Positions 1-8,100 of a stretch of 64,000 nucleotides of DNA are shown piece after piece (position 1 is the stretch's first letter; each line of letters opens with the position of its first letter). A program made the position numbers and the translations under genes. Origin of the DNA: Verrucomicrobiota bacterium (GTDB taxonomy: Bacteria > Verrucomicrobiota > Verrucomicrobiia > Opitutales > Opitutaceae); NCBI GenBank assembly GCA_016235555.1, contig JACRKC010000114.1:1-64000 (forward strand), read 5' to 3'. Below the pieces are notes generated by a model. The model worked only from the letters and a program-made list of their open reading frames with translations, was not told the DNA's origin and ran no database searches.

Positions 1-130
1 CCGCGGGCCGTCCTCGGCGTCTCGCCGAGGATTTCGGAGGTGTCGGCGAGACGCCGGCACCAGCACCCGAGACGGGTGCGCTCCCCGAACCACCGAACTC
101 TTTGTCACCCTATTTCGCGAGGCTCAGTAA
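1..130 (-). mobile_element. Family-1 dispersed element, truncated by window edge
   Basis: This is the reverse complement of most of the element at 47471-47653, with only a handful of mismatches over 130 bases. It ends at CTCAGTAA and contains several internal hairpins, for example GCACCCG paired with CGGGTGC. No protein is encoded. The other end lies outside the window. Confidence 0.8.
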
Positions 131-227
131 TGGGTTACTTTGCGTTTTACCTGAATGTGCGGCGCCGCGTGACGCTGGAACGTCAAAGATGGCAGCGAGC
201 AACAGTCGAAAAGCGGGGCCACGTATT
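131..227. other. Intergenic, nothing recognised
   Basis: Short spacer between two repeat elements, somewhat less GC-rich than the genes. No gene, RNA or clear hairpin was recognised. Confidence 0.5.
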
Positions 228-360
228 GTGCGTCCAGGGCGCATCTCACTTTCTTGCCCTGCAAAGGGGCGCTTTTCCAAGCGCCCAAACTCGGCGGTTG
301 AAACCGCCGCTCCTTCGCCCTTTCCGGACTGCAAAAAACTGAGATGCACCCGTGCGTCCA
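228..360. mobile_element. Family-3 MITE-like element with 9-bp target duplication
   Basis: The element spans 237-351 (115 bp) and has 21-bp terminal inverted repeats matching at 18 positions; the ends read GGGCGCATCTCA and TGAGATGCACCC. It is flanked immediately on both sides by GTGCGTCCA (228-236 and 352-360), the direct repeat expected of transposition. It carries inner hairpins and no coding capacity. A second copy lies inverted at 43111-43227. Confidence 0.8.
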
Positions 361-397
361 CTTTCCCTCAAGCAGGTCTTGCGTTTCGCCGGTTTAG

Positions 398-411
398 TGT
401 TCACCTGAACA
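398..411 (+). promoter_or_regulatory. LexA box upstream of lexA
   Basis: TGTTCACCTGAACA is a palindrome of the form TGTTC-N4-GAACA, the LexA motif described for Verrucomicrobia. It extends to GTGTTCA paired with TGAACAC and ends four bases before the lexA ATG, so LexA bound here would block its own gene. The same layout recurs at 3210-3223. Confidence 0.85.
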
Positions 412-415
412 CATC

Positions 416-1033
416 ATGCCGCCTGAACTCACCGCCCGTCAGCAGCAGGTCCTCGATTTCATCCAAGTCCACCAGCGCCAGCACGGCGTGGCCCCATCGC
501 TCCGCGAGATTCAGGCCCACTTTGGTCTCGCCAGCCCGTTTGGCATCCAGCGCCACATCGCCGCCCTCACCAAGAAGGGCGCGCTCCACCGCCTCGCGGG
601 CAAGGCTCGCGGCCTCCTTCACCCCGCCCACCACCCCGGCAAGAACCCCCTCGTCCGCATCCCGCTCTATGGTGTGATTCCCGCCGGACTGCCCACCGCC
701 GCCGAACAGGAGCCGGACAGTTATGTGTCGGTCGATGCCGCGTCGCTCGGTGTGCGGGCCAATGCCCGCCTCTTCGCCCTCCGCGTGCGGGGCGATTCCA
801 TGATCGGCGCCAACATCGCCGATCACGACATCGTCTTCCTCACGCCGCGCGAACCGCATCCTGGCGACATCGTGGCGGCACTCATCGACGGTGAGTCCAC
901 GCTCAAACGATTTCTCATCCAACGCAGCCGCGCCTTCCTCCGCGCCGAGAATCCCCGCTACCCCGACCTTCTGCCCGCCACCGAACTCATCATCCAGGGC
1001 GTGATGATCGGACTCCTTCGCACGGCGAGGTGA
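416..1033 (+). CDS. lexA: LexA repressor
   Basis: SOS transcriptional repressor, 205 residues, the usual LexA length. The N-terminal part (about 1-65) is a winged helix: LTARQQQVLDFI followed by PSLREIQAHFGL. The C-terminal S24 peptidase half has the catalytic serine in GDSM (about residue 126) and the lysine in STLKRF (about 162). An Ala-Gly pair in VIPAGLP (about 85-91) is the likely self-cleavage site used when RecA filaments form. A LexA box sits directly upstream, implying autoregulation. The gene is followed after 31 bases by imuA and probably heads the mutagenesis cassette. No Shine-Dalgarno sequence precedes the ATG; the operator occupies that space. Confidence 0.93.
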   Translation: MPPELTARQQQVLDFIQVHQRQHGVAPSLREIQAHFGLASPFGIQRHIAALTKKGALHRLAGKARGLLHPAHHPGKNPLVRIPLYGVIPAGLPTAAEQEPDSYVSVDAASLGVRANARLFALRVRGDSMIGANIADHDIVFLTPREPHPGDIVAALIDGESTLKRFLIQRSRAFLRAENPRYPDLLPATELIIQGVMIGLLRTAR

Positions 1034-1064
1034 ACGCCACGCCGCCGTCGCTCATCCCCATGCC

Positions 1065-1709
1065 ATGTCCGTCGCGACCGAAAAACTCGCGAAGCTCCGG
1101 CGTCAGCTCGCCGAGCGTTTCCCATCCGCTCCGCGGATATCCGGTCGCACCCTGCCCACCGGGCTCGCCACCATCGATCACCCCACCGGCGGCCTGCCGC
1201 TCGGCGCCGTCACCGAATTTGTCTGCGCCGCGCCCAGTTGCGGCGGCCAGCTGCTGATCGGCCAGCTGCTCGCGGCCACGCGCGCCCAGCGCATCCGCGC
1301 CGCGCTCGTCGACGCTGCGGACGCGTTTGATCCGTCGTCGTCGCCGCCCGACCTGCTCGTGCATCTCGTGTGGGTGCGCTGCACCCCCGCCACCGCGCTG
1401 TCTGCCGCCGATCTACTCGCCCGCGATGCCAACCTCGGTCTCGTCATCCTCGATCTCCGTCGTGGCGCCGAAGCCGAGCTCCGCCGCACGCCGTCCACCA
1501 CCTGGTATCGCCTCCAACGCGCCGTCGAACCCGCCGATCTCGCGCTGGTTGTGCTCACCCCGCAGCCCGCCGTGCCCAGCGCCCAGCTCCGCTTCATGTT
1601 GAGCAGGTCACACCCCGCCGCCGCACTCACCACCGAACGCCCTGCGCTCGCCACCGCCCTTTCCCCGGCCCTCCAACGCCAGCGTCTCCAAGTCGCTCTC
1701 GCCGGTTAA
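1065..1709 (+). CDS. imuA: ImuA-like RecA-fold accessory protein
   Basis: Accessory protein of translesion synthesis, 214 residues. The opening KLAKLRRQLAERFP and the GLPLGAVTEF segment match the ImuA/SulA-like RecA-fold family that accompanies imuB and dnaE2. The position of a RecA Walker A motif reads CAAPSCGGQLL, without the lysine, so ATP binding is doubtful; this is common in ImuA proteins. The C-terminus is rich in Arg and Leu (QRQRLQVALAG). It lies 31 bases after lexA and 42 bases before imuB, consistent with one SOS transcript. The assignment rests on family features and synteny. Confidence 0.82.
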   Translation: MSVATEKLAKLRRQLAERFPSAPRISGRTLPTGLATIDHPTGGLPLGAVTEFVCAAPSCGGQLLIGQLLAATRAQRIRAALVDAADAFDPSSSPPDLLVHLVWVRCTPATALSAADLLARDANLGLVILDLRRGAEAELRRTPSTTWYRLQRAVEPADLALVVLTPQPAVPSAQLRFMLSRSHPAAALTTERPALATALSPALQRQRLQVALAG

Positions 1710-1751
1710 TCCAGTCCGCCTTCGTTCGCGTTCGGCATTCGATGCTTCCTC

Positions 1752-3209
1752 ATGTTCGCCGTCCTCCACGTCGCCGACTTCGCCCTCTGCGCCGTCCTGC
1801 GCACCGCGCCTGACGCCCACGGCACAGCCGCCGCGCTTTTCGCCGGCGTCGGAAAAAAATCCACCATCCTCGCCGCGACACCCGCCGCCCGGACCGCTGG
1901 CGTCGAGATTGGCATGACCGCCCCACAGGCCGTCGCCCGGTGCCCCGCGCTCCTCATCCGCAGTCCCAGCGCCACCGCCGAGGCCGAGTCACGCGCTGCG
2001 CTGCTCGCCCTCGGTTTCACGCTTTCCCCCTCGATCGAGGACACCGCGCCCGGCATCTGCACCATCGATCTCCGCGGCCTTCCCCGGGATAAATACGCGC
2101 CCGCCACTCACACCGCGATCAGCGAACTCGCCCGCCTGGGCCTGCCCGCCACCGCCGGCATCGCCCGCACTCCGCTGCTCGCCCTTTACGCCGCCCGCGC
2201 CACCGCCTCGGTTCTTTTCGTCGACGCCGAAAAAAACTTCCTCGCCCCGCTCCCGCTCGCCACCGCCGATCCCTCGCCCGGCCTCGCCCCCGTCCTCGCG
2301 GACTGGGGCCTGCGCACGCTCGGCGATCTCACGGCCTTGCCCCGCGACGAAATCGTCCGCCGCTTCGGGGCCGAGGGGCTCGCCCTCTGGCAACGCGCCA
2401 CCGGCGGTGCGCCCCGGCCGTTGCGACCCGTCACACCGTCCCCCACCTTCGGCGCCGGGCTCGAATTCGAAAACGAAATCGAGACCCTCGAGCCGCTGCT
2501 CTTCGTCCTCCGCCGTTTTCTCGACCGCCTCACGCTCGAACTGGCCGCCGCGCAACTCGTCGCCGCCGAGATCGAACTCGCGTTTCGCCTCGAGGATGAC
2601 ACCCGCCACACCCGCCGTTTCCGCCTCCCCGAGCCCACGGCCGACGCCGACATCCTGCTCCGCGCCCTGCACACCCATCTCGAATCGCTGCAAACCGCCG
2701 CCGCGATCCGCACCGTGCAACTCCGCCTCGTCCCCACGCGCCCGCTCGTCCGGCAGCAAGGTCTCTTCGAAACCGGCCTCCGCGATCCCCACGGCTTCGC
2801 CGAGACCCTCGCGCGCCTCGTCGCCCTCCTCGGCCCCGAACACGTCGGCACGCCGCAACTCGAAACCACGCACCGCCCCGACGCCGTGAAGCTCACTCCG
2901 CCGCTCGCCGTCGTGCCGCCACCGGCTCCGCCGCCGCTGCACGCCCCCCTTGGCCTGCCGCTGCATCGCTTTCGTCCGCCCGTGCCCGCACATGTCGAAT
3001 TCACCGGCGGCCAGCCGACCTATCTTTGGTCGGAGCGCGTGCACGGCGAGATTGCCTTCCACTCACCGGCCTACCGCAGTTCGGGCGATTGGTGGCAGGC
3101 TGACCGCGCCTGGTCCCGCACCGAGTGGGACATCGCCCTCGCCCTCGGCGGCGTTTATCGCCTGCTCCTTGTCCGCCAAGCTTACTTCGTTGAGGGAGAG
3201 TATGGTTAG
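1752..3209 (+). CDS. imuB: ImuB, catalytically inactive Y-family polymerase
   Basis: Y-family DNA polymerase homologue of the ImuB type, 485 residues. In the imuA-imuB-dnaE2 mutasome ImuB is the adaptor that brings DnaE2 to the beta clamp. The N-terminal strand LHVADFAL replaces the two-aspartate motif of active Y polymerases, and SPSIEDTAPG stands where active enzymes have S-x-D-E, so catalytic residues are missing as expected for ImuB. Helix-hairpin-helix-like and little-finger regions follow (about 180-380). The C-terminus carries GDWW and WSRTEWDIAL, typical of this subfamily. Its TAG stop forms the first bases of the second LexA-box region. Confidence 0.9.
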   Translation: MFAVLHVADFALCAVLRTAPDAHGTAAALFAGVGKKSTILAATPAARTAGVEIGMTAPQAVARCPALLIRSPSATAEAESRAALLALGFTLSPSIEDTAPGICTIDLRGLPRDKYAPATHTAISELARLGLPATAGIARTPLLALYAARATASVLFVDAEKNFLAPLPLATADPSPGLAPVLADWGLRTLGDLTALPRDEIVRRFGAEGLALWQRATGGAPRPLRPVTPSPTFGAGLEFENEIETLEPLLFVLRRFLDRLTLELAAAQLVAAEIELAFRLEDDTRHTRRFRLPEPTADADILLRALHTHLESLQTAAAIRTVQLRLVPTRPLVRQQGLFETGLRDPHGFAETLARLVALLGPEHVGTPQLETTHRPDAVKLTPPLAVVPPPAPPPLHAPLGLPLHRFRPPVPAHVEFTGGQPTYLWSERVHGEIAFHSPAYRSSGDWWQADRAWSRTEWDIALALGGVYRLLLVRQAYFVEGEYG

Positions 3210-3223
3210 TGTTTTTTTGAACA
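3210..3223 (+). promoter_or_regulatory. LexA box upstream of the phosphoesterase-dnaE2 unit
   Basis: TGTTTTTTTGAACA matches TGTTC-N4-GAACA with one mismatch and lies inside the wider palindrome AGTGTT...AACACT (3208-3225). The context TAGTGTT-N5-GAACAC is shared exactly with the box before lexA. It follows the imuB stop at once and lies 18 bases before the next start, so the downstream genes probably have their own SOS promoter. Confidence 0.75.
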
Positions 3224-3241
3224 CTTGACGATGAATGCGCA

Positions 3242-3919
3242 ATGCGTTCGCTTCGAAGCATGCGCCCCTACTTGCCTTCGCAGATCTCGCCGCAGGTGCC
3301 TGTAATTACCGAACAGTGCGAATCACGCGATCCCTGCCTGCCAGGCTTCGAGGATATCATCTGTGATTCCGAACCCTCCCCGGACATCAACGATTTTCTC
3401 GCGTTGCGTCTCGATCCCCCTACGGCGCACCTCGTCGGCGAACGCCTGCCTCAGTTTTGTGGACGCTGCTACAGCCACGACCGCCTGGTTAGGCCAGAAA
3501 ATCTGCATGTGAGTCTGCATGGGTTTGGTCCCTGCCTGACAGGGTCCAGGTTTATGCATGCGTCAGTCCTTGCTGCCGCCGCGTCCATCGCATCAGCCCC
3601 CTTTGTGGTCACGTTCGATCATGCCACGAGCTTCGATGTGAAGCGCTTTAAGAAACCGTTCGTCCTGCGTGGCTATGATGGCGTGACCGCATTGGGCGCC
3701 TTCCATCAGCAATTGGGCACCGCGCTCAAACGACGCGGGTTACAACGCTTTGTCCGAAGCAATTTCACGCCCCACCTCACCTTGCTCTATTCGCCCAAAA
3801 TCCGTGCGGAACTTCCCGTAGAACAAGTCAGCTGGACCGTGCGGGAATTTGCCCTGCTGCGGAGCATTGTGGGACAATCACGCCAAGTTGAACTCGCACG
3901 CTGGCCACTCCGGGGCTGA
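3242..3919 (+). CDS. 2H phosphoesterase (2'-5' RNA ligase / ThpR family)
   Basis: Member of the 2H phosphoesterase superfamily, 225 residues. The two signature motifs are visible: HVSLHGFG (about residues 86-93) and HLTLLYSP (about 177-184). Relatives hydrolyse 2',3'-cyclic phosphates at RNA ends or join RNA halves. It is longer than typical ThpR proteins because of about 45 extra N-terminal residues before the core. It sits inside the SOS cassette behind its own LexA box, so it may be damage-inducible. Its base composition is visibly less GC-rich and its codons less biased than those of imuB and dnaE2, which suggests later acquisition. The substrate cannot be told from sequence. Confidence 0.8.
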   Translation: MRSLRSMRPYLPSQISPQVPVITEQCESRDPCLPGFEDIICDSEPSPDINDFLALRLDPPTAHLVGERLPQFCGRCYSHDRLVRPENLHVSLHGFGPCLTGSRFMHASVLAAAASIASAPFVVTFDHATSFDVKRFKKPFVLRGYDGVTALGAFHQQLGTALKRRGLQRFVRSNFTPHLTLLYSPKIRAELPVEQVSWTVREFALLRSIVGQSRQVELARWPLRG

Positions 3920-3985
3920 AATCACGCCTCCGCGAGCGCCGTGTGGAGGCGGCTCGTTTTCTTCCGCAATCTGGCGAGATTATCC

Positions 3986-6900
3986 GTGGACACCTACATC
4001 GAACTCCACGCGCGCAGCGCCTTTAGTTTCCTGCGCGGCGGATCCTCCCCCGAAGCCGTCGTCGCGGCGGCGAACAAGGCGCACCTGCCGGCCGTCGCGC
4101 TGCTTGATCGCGACGGCCTTTATGGCGCTCCCCGCTTCTACGGCGGCGCCCAAGAGCTGGATTTCTCGGTCCGCCCCCGCGTCGGCGCGGAGCTCACGAT
4201 GGAAGACGGCAGTGTCGTTCCGCTGCTCGTGGCCGACCGCACCGGCTACCAGAACCTCTGCCAGCTCATCACCGAGGCGAAACTCGTCGACCGCCCGCCT
4301 CATGTCGTCCGCCTCGCGCGAGACGGAACGCCAAATCCTCCCGACGCTCACGAGCGGGGCTGCGCGCCCGATCCCCGCGACCGCAAACGCCCGTGTTTCG
4401 CCACGTGGGACGAACTTGCCCGCTTCAGCGACGGCCTCATCGCACTGACCGGTGATGAGGAGGGCCCCGTGCGCCGCGCCTGGCGCACCACCGGCTCCGC
4501 CACCGCCGGCGCCGCGCTCGAAAAGCTGACCGCGATCTTCGGCCGCGATTCCGACCCGGCGAGCGCCCGGCTCTTCGTCGAACTCCAGCGTCACCGCCTC
4601 CGCGGCGAGGATCGCGAAGTCGATTTCCTGCGCGACCTCGCCGCCGCTCACGGCCTCCCCCTCCTCGCCACGGGCGGCGTGAACTATGCCAGCCCCGGGC
4701 ATCGCCTGGTCGCCGATGTGTTCACCTGCCTCCGCGCGCACACGACCCTTGATGCCGCCGGCCGGCTTTTGTCCGCCAACGACGAACGCCACATCCAATC
4801 CGCCGCCGCGATGCGGCCGCGCTTCGCCGATCTGCCCGCCGCGATCGAAAACACCGTGCGCCTCGAATCGCGCCTCGCGTTCACGCTCGAAAATCTTGGT
4901 TACGAATTCCCCGTCTTTCCCACGCCCGCCGGCGTGACCATGGATCAGCTGCTCCGCGAACGCACCTTCGCCGCCGCCCCCGCACGCATCGGCGGCCCGG
5001 TCACGACCGAACTCAACGCGCAGCTGAATCGCGAACTCGAACTCATCGCCCGGCTCAAGTTCTCGGGCTATTTTCTCATCGTTTGGGACATCTGCCGCTG
5101 GGCGCGCGAACAAAACATCCTCGTGCAGGGCCGGGGCAGCGCCGCCAACAGCGCCGTCTGCTTCGTGCTCGGCATCACCGCGGTCAACCCGCTCACGCAC
5201 CGCCTCCTGTTTGAACGCTTTCTGAACGACAGCCGCGTCGGTCGCGACGGCCGGCCCTCCTGGCCGGACATCGATCTCGATTTCCCGAGCGGCGAGCGGC
5301 GCGAGCGCGTCATCCAGCAGGTCTACGCCCGCTACGGCCGGCGCGGCGCGGCGATGACCGCCAACGTCATCACCTACCGCGGCCGCAGCACGATCCGCGA
5401 AATCGGCAAAGTGCTCGGCTTCGGCGACGATGCGCTGGATCGCTGCTCGAGTCTTTTTGCCCACGGCGATTTCCCCGAAACCCTGGGCTTGCAGGAGCAG
5501 TTGCGCATCTCCGGCATCGCCGCGCAGCACCCGCGCGCCGAGGCCATGGTGCGGTTGAACCACGCCATCCAGGGCCTGCCGCGCCACCTCGGCCAGCACT
5601 CCGGCGGCATGGTGATCTGCCAGGGCCAGCTCGACCACGTCGTGCCGCTCGAGCCCGCCACCATGCCCGACCGCAGCGTCTGCCAGTGGGACAAGGAGGA
5701 CTGCGAAAACCTTGGCATCGTGAAGATCGACTTTCTCGGCCTTGGCATGATGGCCGTGCTGCAGGAGACGATCGAGCTGTGCGCGCGGCGGCCCGACGGC
5801 CCGCAGACCATGGACGCCATCCCGCCCGACGACCCCGAAACCTACGCCAAAATCCGCGCCGCCGACACCGTGGGCGTGTTTCAAATCGAAAGCCGCGCCC
5901 AGATGTCGACCCTCCCGCGGTTCAAACCCGTCGACCTCTATGATCTCGCGATCCAGGTCGCGATCATCCGCCCCGGTCCGATCACCGGCGACCTCGTCCA
6001 TCCGCTCATCCGCCGCCGCGATGGCCTCGAAGAGGTGGACTACCTCGATCCGAGCGTCGCGCATATCGTGGAGCCCATTCTACGGCGCACCATGGGGGTG
6101 ATCCTGTTTCAGGAACAGATGCTCGAGCTGTCGATGGCCCTCGCCAAATTCAACGGCGCCGAGGCGGAGGAGCTGCGCCGCGCGATGGGCTTCACGAAGA
6201 ATCCCGCGCGGATGGAGCAGGCCCTGGCCAGGCTCACCGCCGCTCTCCGCGCCCAGGGCCACAACGAAACCGTGGTCGGCAAAGTCGTGCGGGCGACCAC
6301 GTCTTTCGCCGCCTACGGTTTCCCCGAGTCGCACGCCATCGGCTTCGCCATGCTCGCCTACGCCAGCACGTGGCTGAAAGTCCACCGCCCCGCCGAATTC
6401 TTCGCCTGCCTGCTCAACAACCAGCCGATGGGGTTCTATTCCCCCGCCACGCTCATCCAGGACGGCCGCCGCCACGGCCTGAAGGCGAGTCCCGTCTGCG
6501 TCCAGCACTCCGACTGGAACTGCACGGTCGCGGGCGAGAAATCCATCCGCCTCGGCCTGCGCTACGTCAAAGGCCTCCGGGCGGCCGCCGCGCAGACGTT
6601 GCTCGCCGCCCGCGCCGAAAGACCCTTCGTCTCGCTCGACGATTTTCTCCGGCGCACAAATTTCTCGGCGACCGAGCGCCGCGCGCTCGCCGCCGTCGGC
6701 GCACTCCACGCTTTCTCGCCCCACCGCCGGGCGGCGCTCTGGGAGGTCGAGACGGCGTGGTCCGACGACGAGGATCTGTTCAAGCAATTCGCCGACGCCT
6801 ACCGCGACACCTCGCCACTCGCCCCGATGACGCCGGCCGAGCGCCTGGCCGCCGATTTCCGCGGCCTCGATCTCACGGTCGGCAGCCACCCGATGGCGAC

Positions 6901-7240
6901 GCTTCGTGCGCGTCTGCCCGATGTGTGGTGTGCCGCCGAGTTGGTGCATGCGCCCAAGGGCGCCCGCGTCACCATCGCCGGCTCGGTCATCTGCCGCCAG
7001 CGCCCCGGCACGGCGAAGGGTTTCGTCTTCATCAGTCTCGAGGACGAGACCGGCATCGCCAATGCCGTGGTCGTGCCCGCGCTGTTCGAATCCCTCCGGC
7101 TCGTCATCTCCCAGGAACCCGCCCTGCGCATCACCGGCCCGGTGCAGAACGTCGCCAACGTCATCCACGTCCGCGCCGAACACATCGCGCCCCTCCGCGC
7201 ATCCGATTTACCCGCCCAGGCGTCGCACGACTTTCGGTGA
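3986..7240 (+). CDS. dnaE2: Error-prone DNA polymerase III alpha subunit DnaE2
   Basis: C-family DNA polymerase used in SOS translesion synthesis, 1084 residues. It begins with a PHP domain (YIELHARSAFSFLRG) typical of DnaE2. The palm motif PDIDLDFPSG (about residues 427-436) carries the metal-binding aspartates. Helix-hairpin-helix and OB-fold domains follow toward the C-terminus (VTIAGSVICRQRPGTAKG). The GTG at 3986 was chosen because it places the PHP strand at the N-terminus as in relatives; an upstream GTG at 3941 would add 15 unlikely residues. It probably forms an SOS-inducible unit with the preceding phosphoesterase. Convergent with the operon ending at 7261. Confidence 0.93.
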   Translation: MDTYIELHARSAFSFLRGGSSPEAVVAAANKAHLPAVALLDRDGLYGAPRFYGGAQELDFSVRPRVGAELTMEDGSVVPLLVADRTGYQNLCQLITEAKLVDRPPHVVRLARDGTPNPPDAHERGCAPDPRDRKRPCFATWDELARFSDGLIALTGDEEGPVRRAWRTTGSATAGAALEKLTAIFGRDSDPASARLFVELQRHRLRGEDREVDFLRDLAAAHGLPLLATGGVNYASPGHRLVADVFTCLRAHTTLDAAGRLLSANDERHIQSAAAMRPRFADLPAAIENTVRLESRLAFTLENLGYEFPVFPTPAGVTMDQLLRERTFAAAPARIGGPVTTELNAQLNRELELIARLKFSGYFLIVWDICRWAREQNILVQGRGSAANSAVCFVLGITAVNPLTHRLLFERFLNDSRVGRDGRPSWPDIDLDFPSGERRERVIQQVYARYGRRGAAMTANVITYRGRSTIREIGKVLGFGDDALDRCSSLFAHGDFPETLGLQEQLRISGIAAQHPRAEAMVRLNHAIQGLPRHLGQHSGGMVICQGQLDHVVPLEPATMPDRSVCQWDKEDCENLGIVKIDFLGLGMMAVLQETIELCARRPDGPQTMDAIPPDDPETYAKIRAADTVGVFQIESRAQMSTLPRFKPVDLYDLAIQVAIIRPGPITGDLVHPLIRRRDGLEEVDYLDPSVAHIVEPILRRTMGVILFQEQMLELSMALAKFNGAEAEELRRAMGFTKNPARMEQALARLTAALRAQGHNETVVGKVVRATTSFAAYGFPESHAIGFAMLAYASTWLKVHRPAEFFACLLNNQPMGFYSPATLIQDGRRHGLKASPVCVQHSDWNCTVAGEKSIRLGLRYVKGLRAAAAQTLLAARAERPFVSLDDFLRRTNFSATERRALAAVGALHAFSPHRRAALWEVETAWSDDEDLFKQFADAYRDTSPLAPMTPAERLAADFRGLDLTVGSHPMATLRARLPDVWCAAELVHAPKGARVTIAGSVICRQRPGTAKGFVFISLEDETGIANAVVVPALFESLRLVISQEPALRITGPVQNVANVIHVRAEHIAPLRASDLPAQASHDFR

Positions 7241-7260
7241 GCCGCCCCGCCCGGCCGCAC

Positions 7261-8100
7261 TCACAGCGCCGGCCACCGCCAGTCCGGCACCAGCCCCGCC
7301 ATCAACTCCCGCAACGTCGCCGCCGAGCGCTCGACGGCCGAACGCAGGTCGGCCTTCACCGGCAACGCGCCGATCTCGAGGCCGCGGGAATCGAAATTGA
7401 GCTGCTCCACGCGGCGGCCATCCGGCGCCGTCGGTTCACCGCGGCGCTGCCGCAGTTCATGCAGCAACTGCAGATTCACCTCCGCCAGCTGGTGATGCAG
7501 CCAGCGTTGCGCGGCGATCAGTTCCCCCCGCTCGATCTTCTTTCGTGTCGAAACGTAATCGCATACGAAGCCCTCCGCCATGGCGAGGATCTCGGTATCA
7601 TCGAGCCGCGGTGGTGCGAACTTCGCCACTACTTGCGCGAAAAAGCCCCCCCATTCCCCGGCGCCGACCAGCACCCGGTGTCCCGCCTGCAATACGGCCG
7701 CCATCCCGCCCAACGCGATCCGCAGCCCGGCCATCCGGCGGGCGAGTCCCGCCGCCATCAGCCAGCGGACCAGCCGCATGCGCCATAAGGGCAGAATCAC
7801 CAGATCCAGTTCGCCATCCCGAAAGACCGCCGAAACCTTGGTGGCGGTTCCCAGCCGGCCCGTCCGCGCCACATACGCCAGCGGCTCGCCCAGGCCCAGC
7901 GCGCCGGTCCAGCGACGGTCGGAGAAAAGCCCCGGCGCCGCCGTCACGATCTGAAAGTCCCAGTCGGAAAACTCGTCCGCCGCGAACGCCGCGGCCTGCC
8001 CCTGGTGCACCCGCGATCCGATCAACACCAGCGCCCGCACCGCCGCCTCCGCCGCCGCCCAGCGTTCCACTGCCGCCCCGACTGCCGCGCCCCTCACCAT
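7261..8100 (-). CDS. ANT(6)-like nucleotidyltransferase domain protein
   Basis: Nucleotidyltransferase-fold protein, 279 residues, last gene of the overlapping minus-strand operon. The N-terminal half has the fold signature: ALVLIGSRV, then DEFSDWDFQIVT with the metal-binding Asp-x-Asp. A third acidic position is plausible in GELDLVILP. Overall organisation resembles the AadK/ANT(6) aminoglycoside adenylyltransferase family. The ATG at 8100 overlaps the upstream stop by seven bases; a GTG at 8097 is an alternative. Placement behind three sensor kinases is odd for a resistance gene, so a regulatory or metabolic nucleotidyl transfer is equally possible. The substrate is unknown. Confidence 0.7.
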   Translation of the reverse strand: MVRGAAVGAAVERWAAAEAAVRALVLIGSRVHQGQAAAFAADEFSDWDFQIVTAAPGLFSDRRWTGALGLGEPLAYVARTGRLGTATKVSAVFRDGELDLVILPLWRMRLVRWLMAAGLARRMAGLRIALGGMAAVLQAGHRVLVGAGEWGGFFAQVVAKFAPPRLDDTEILAMAEGFVCDYVSTRKKIERGELIAAQRWLHHQLAEVNLQLLHELRQRRGEPTAPDGRRVEQLNFDSRGLEIGALPVKADLRSAVERSAATLRELMAGLVPDWRWPAL

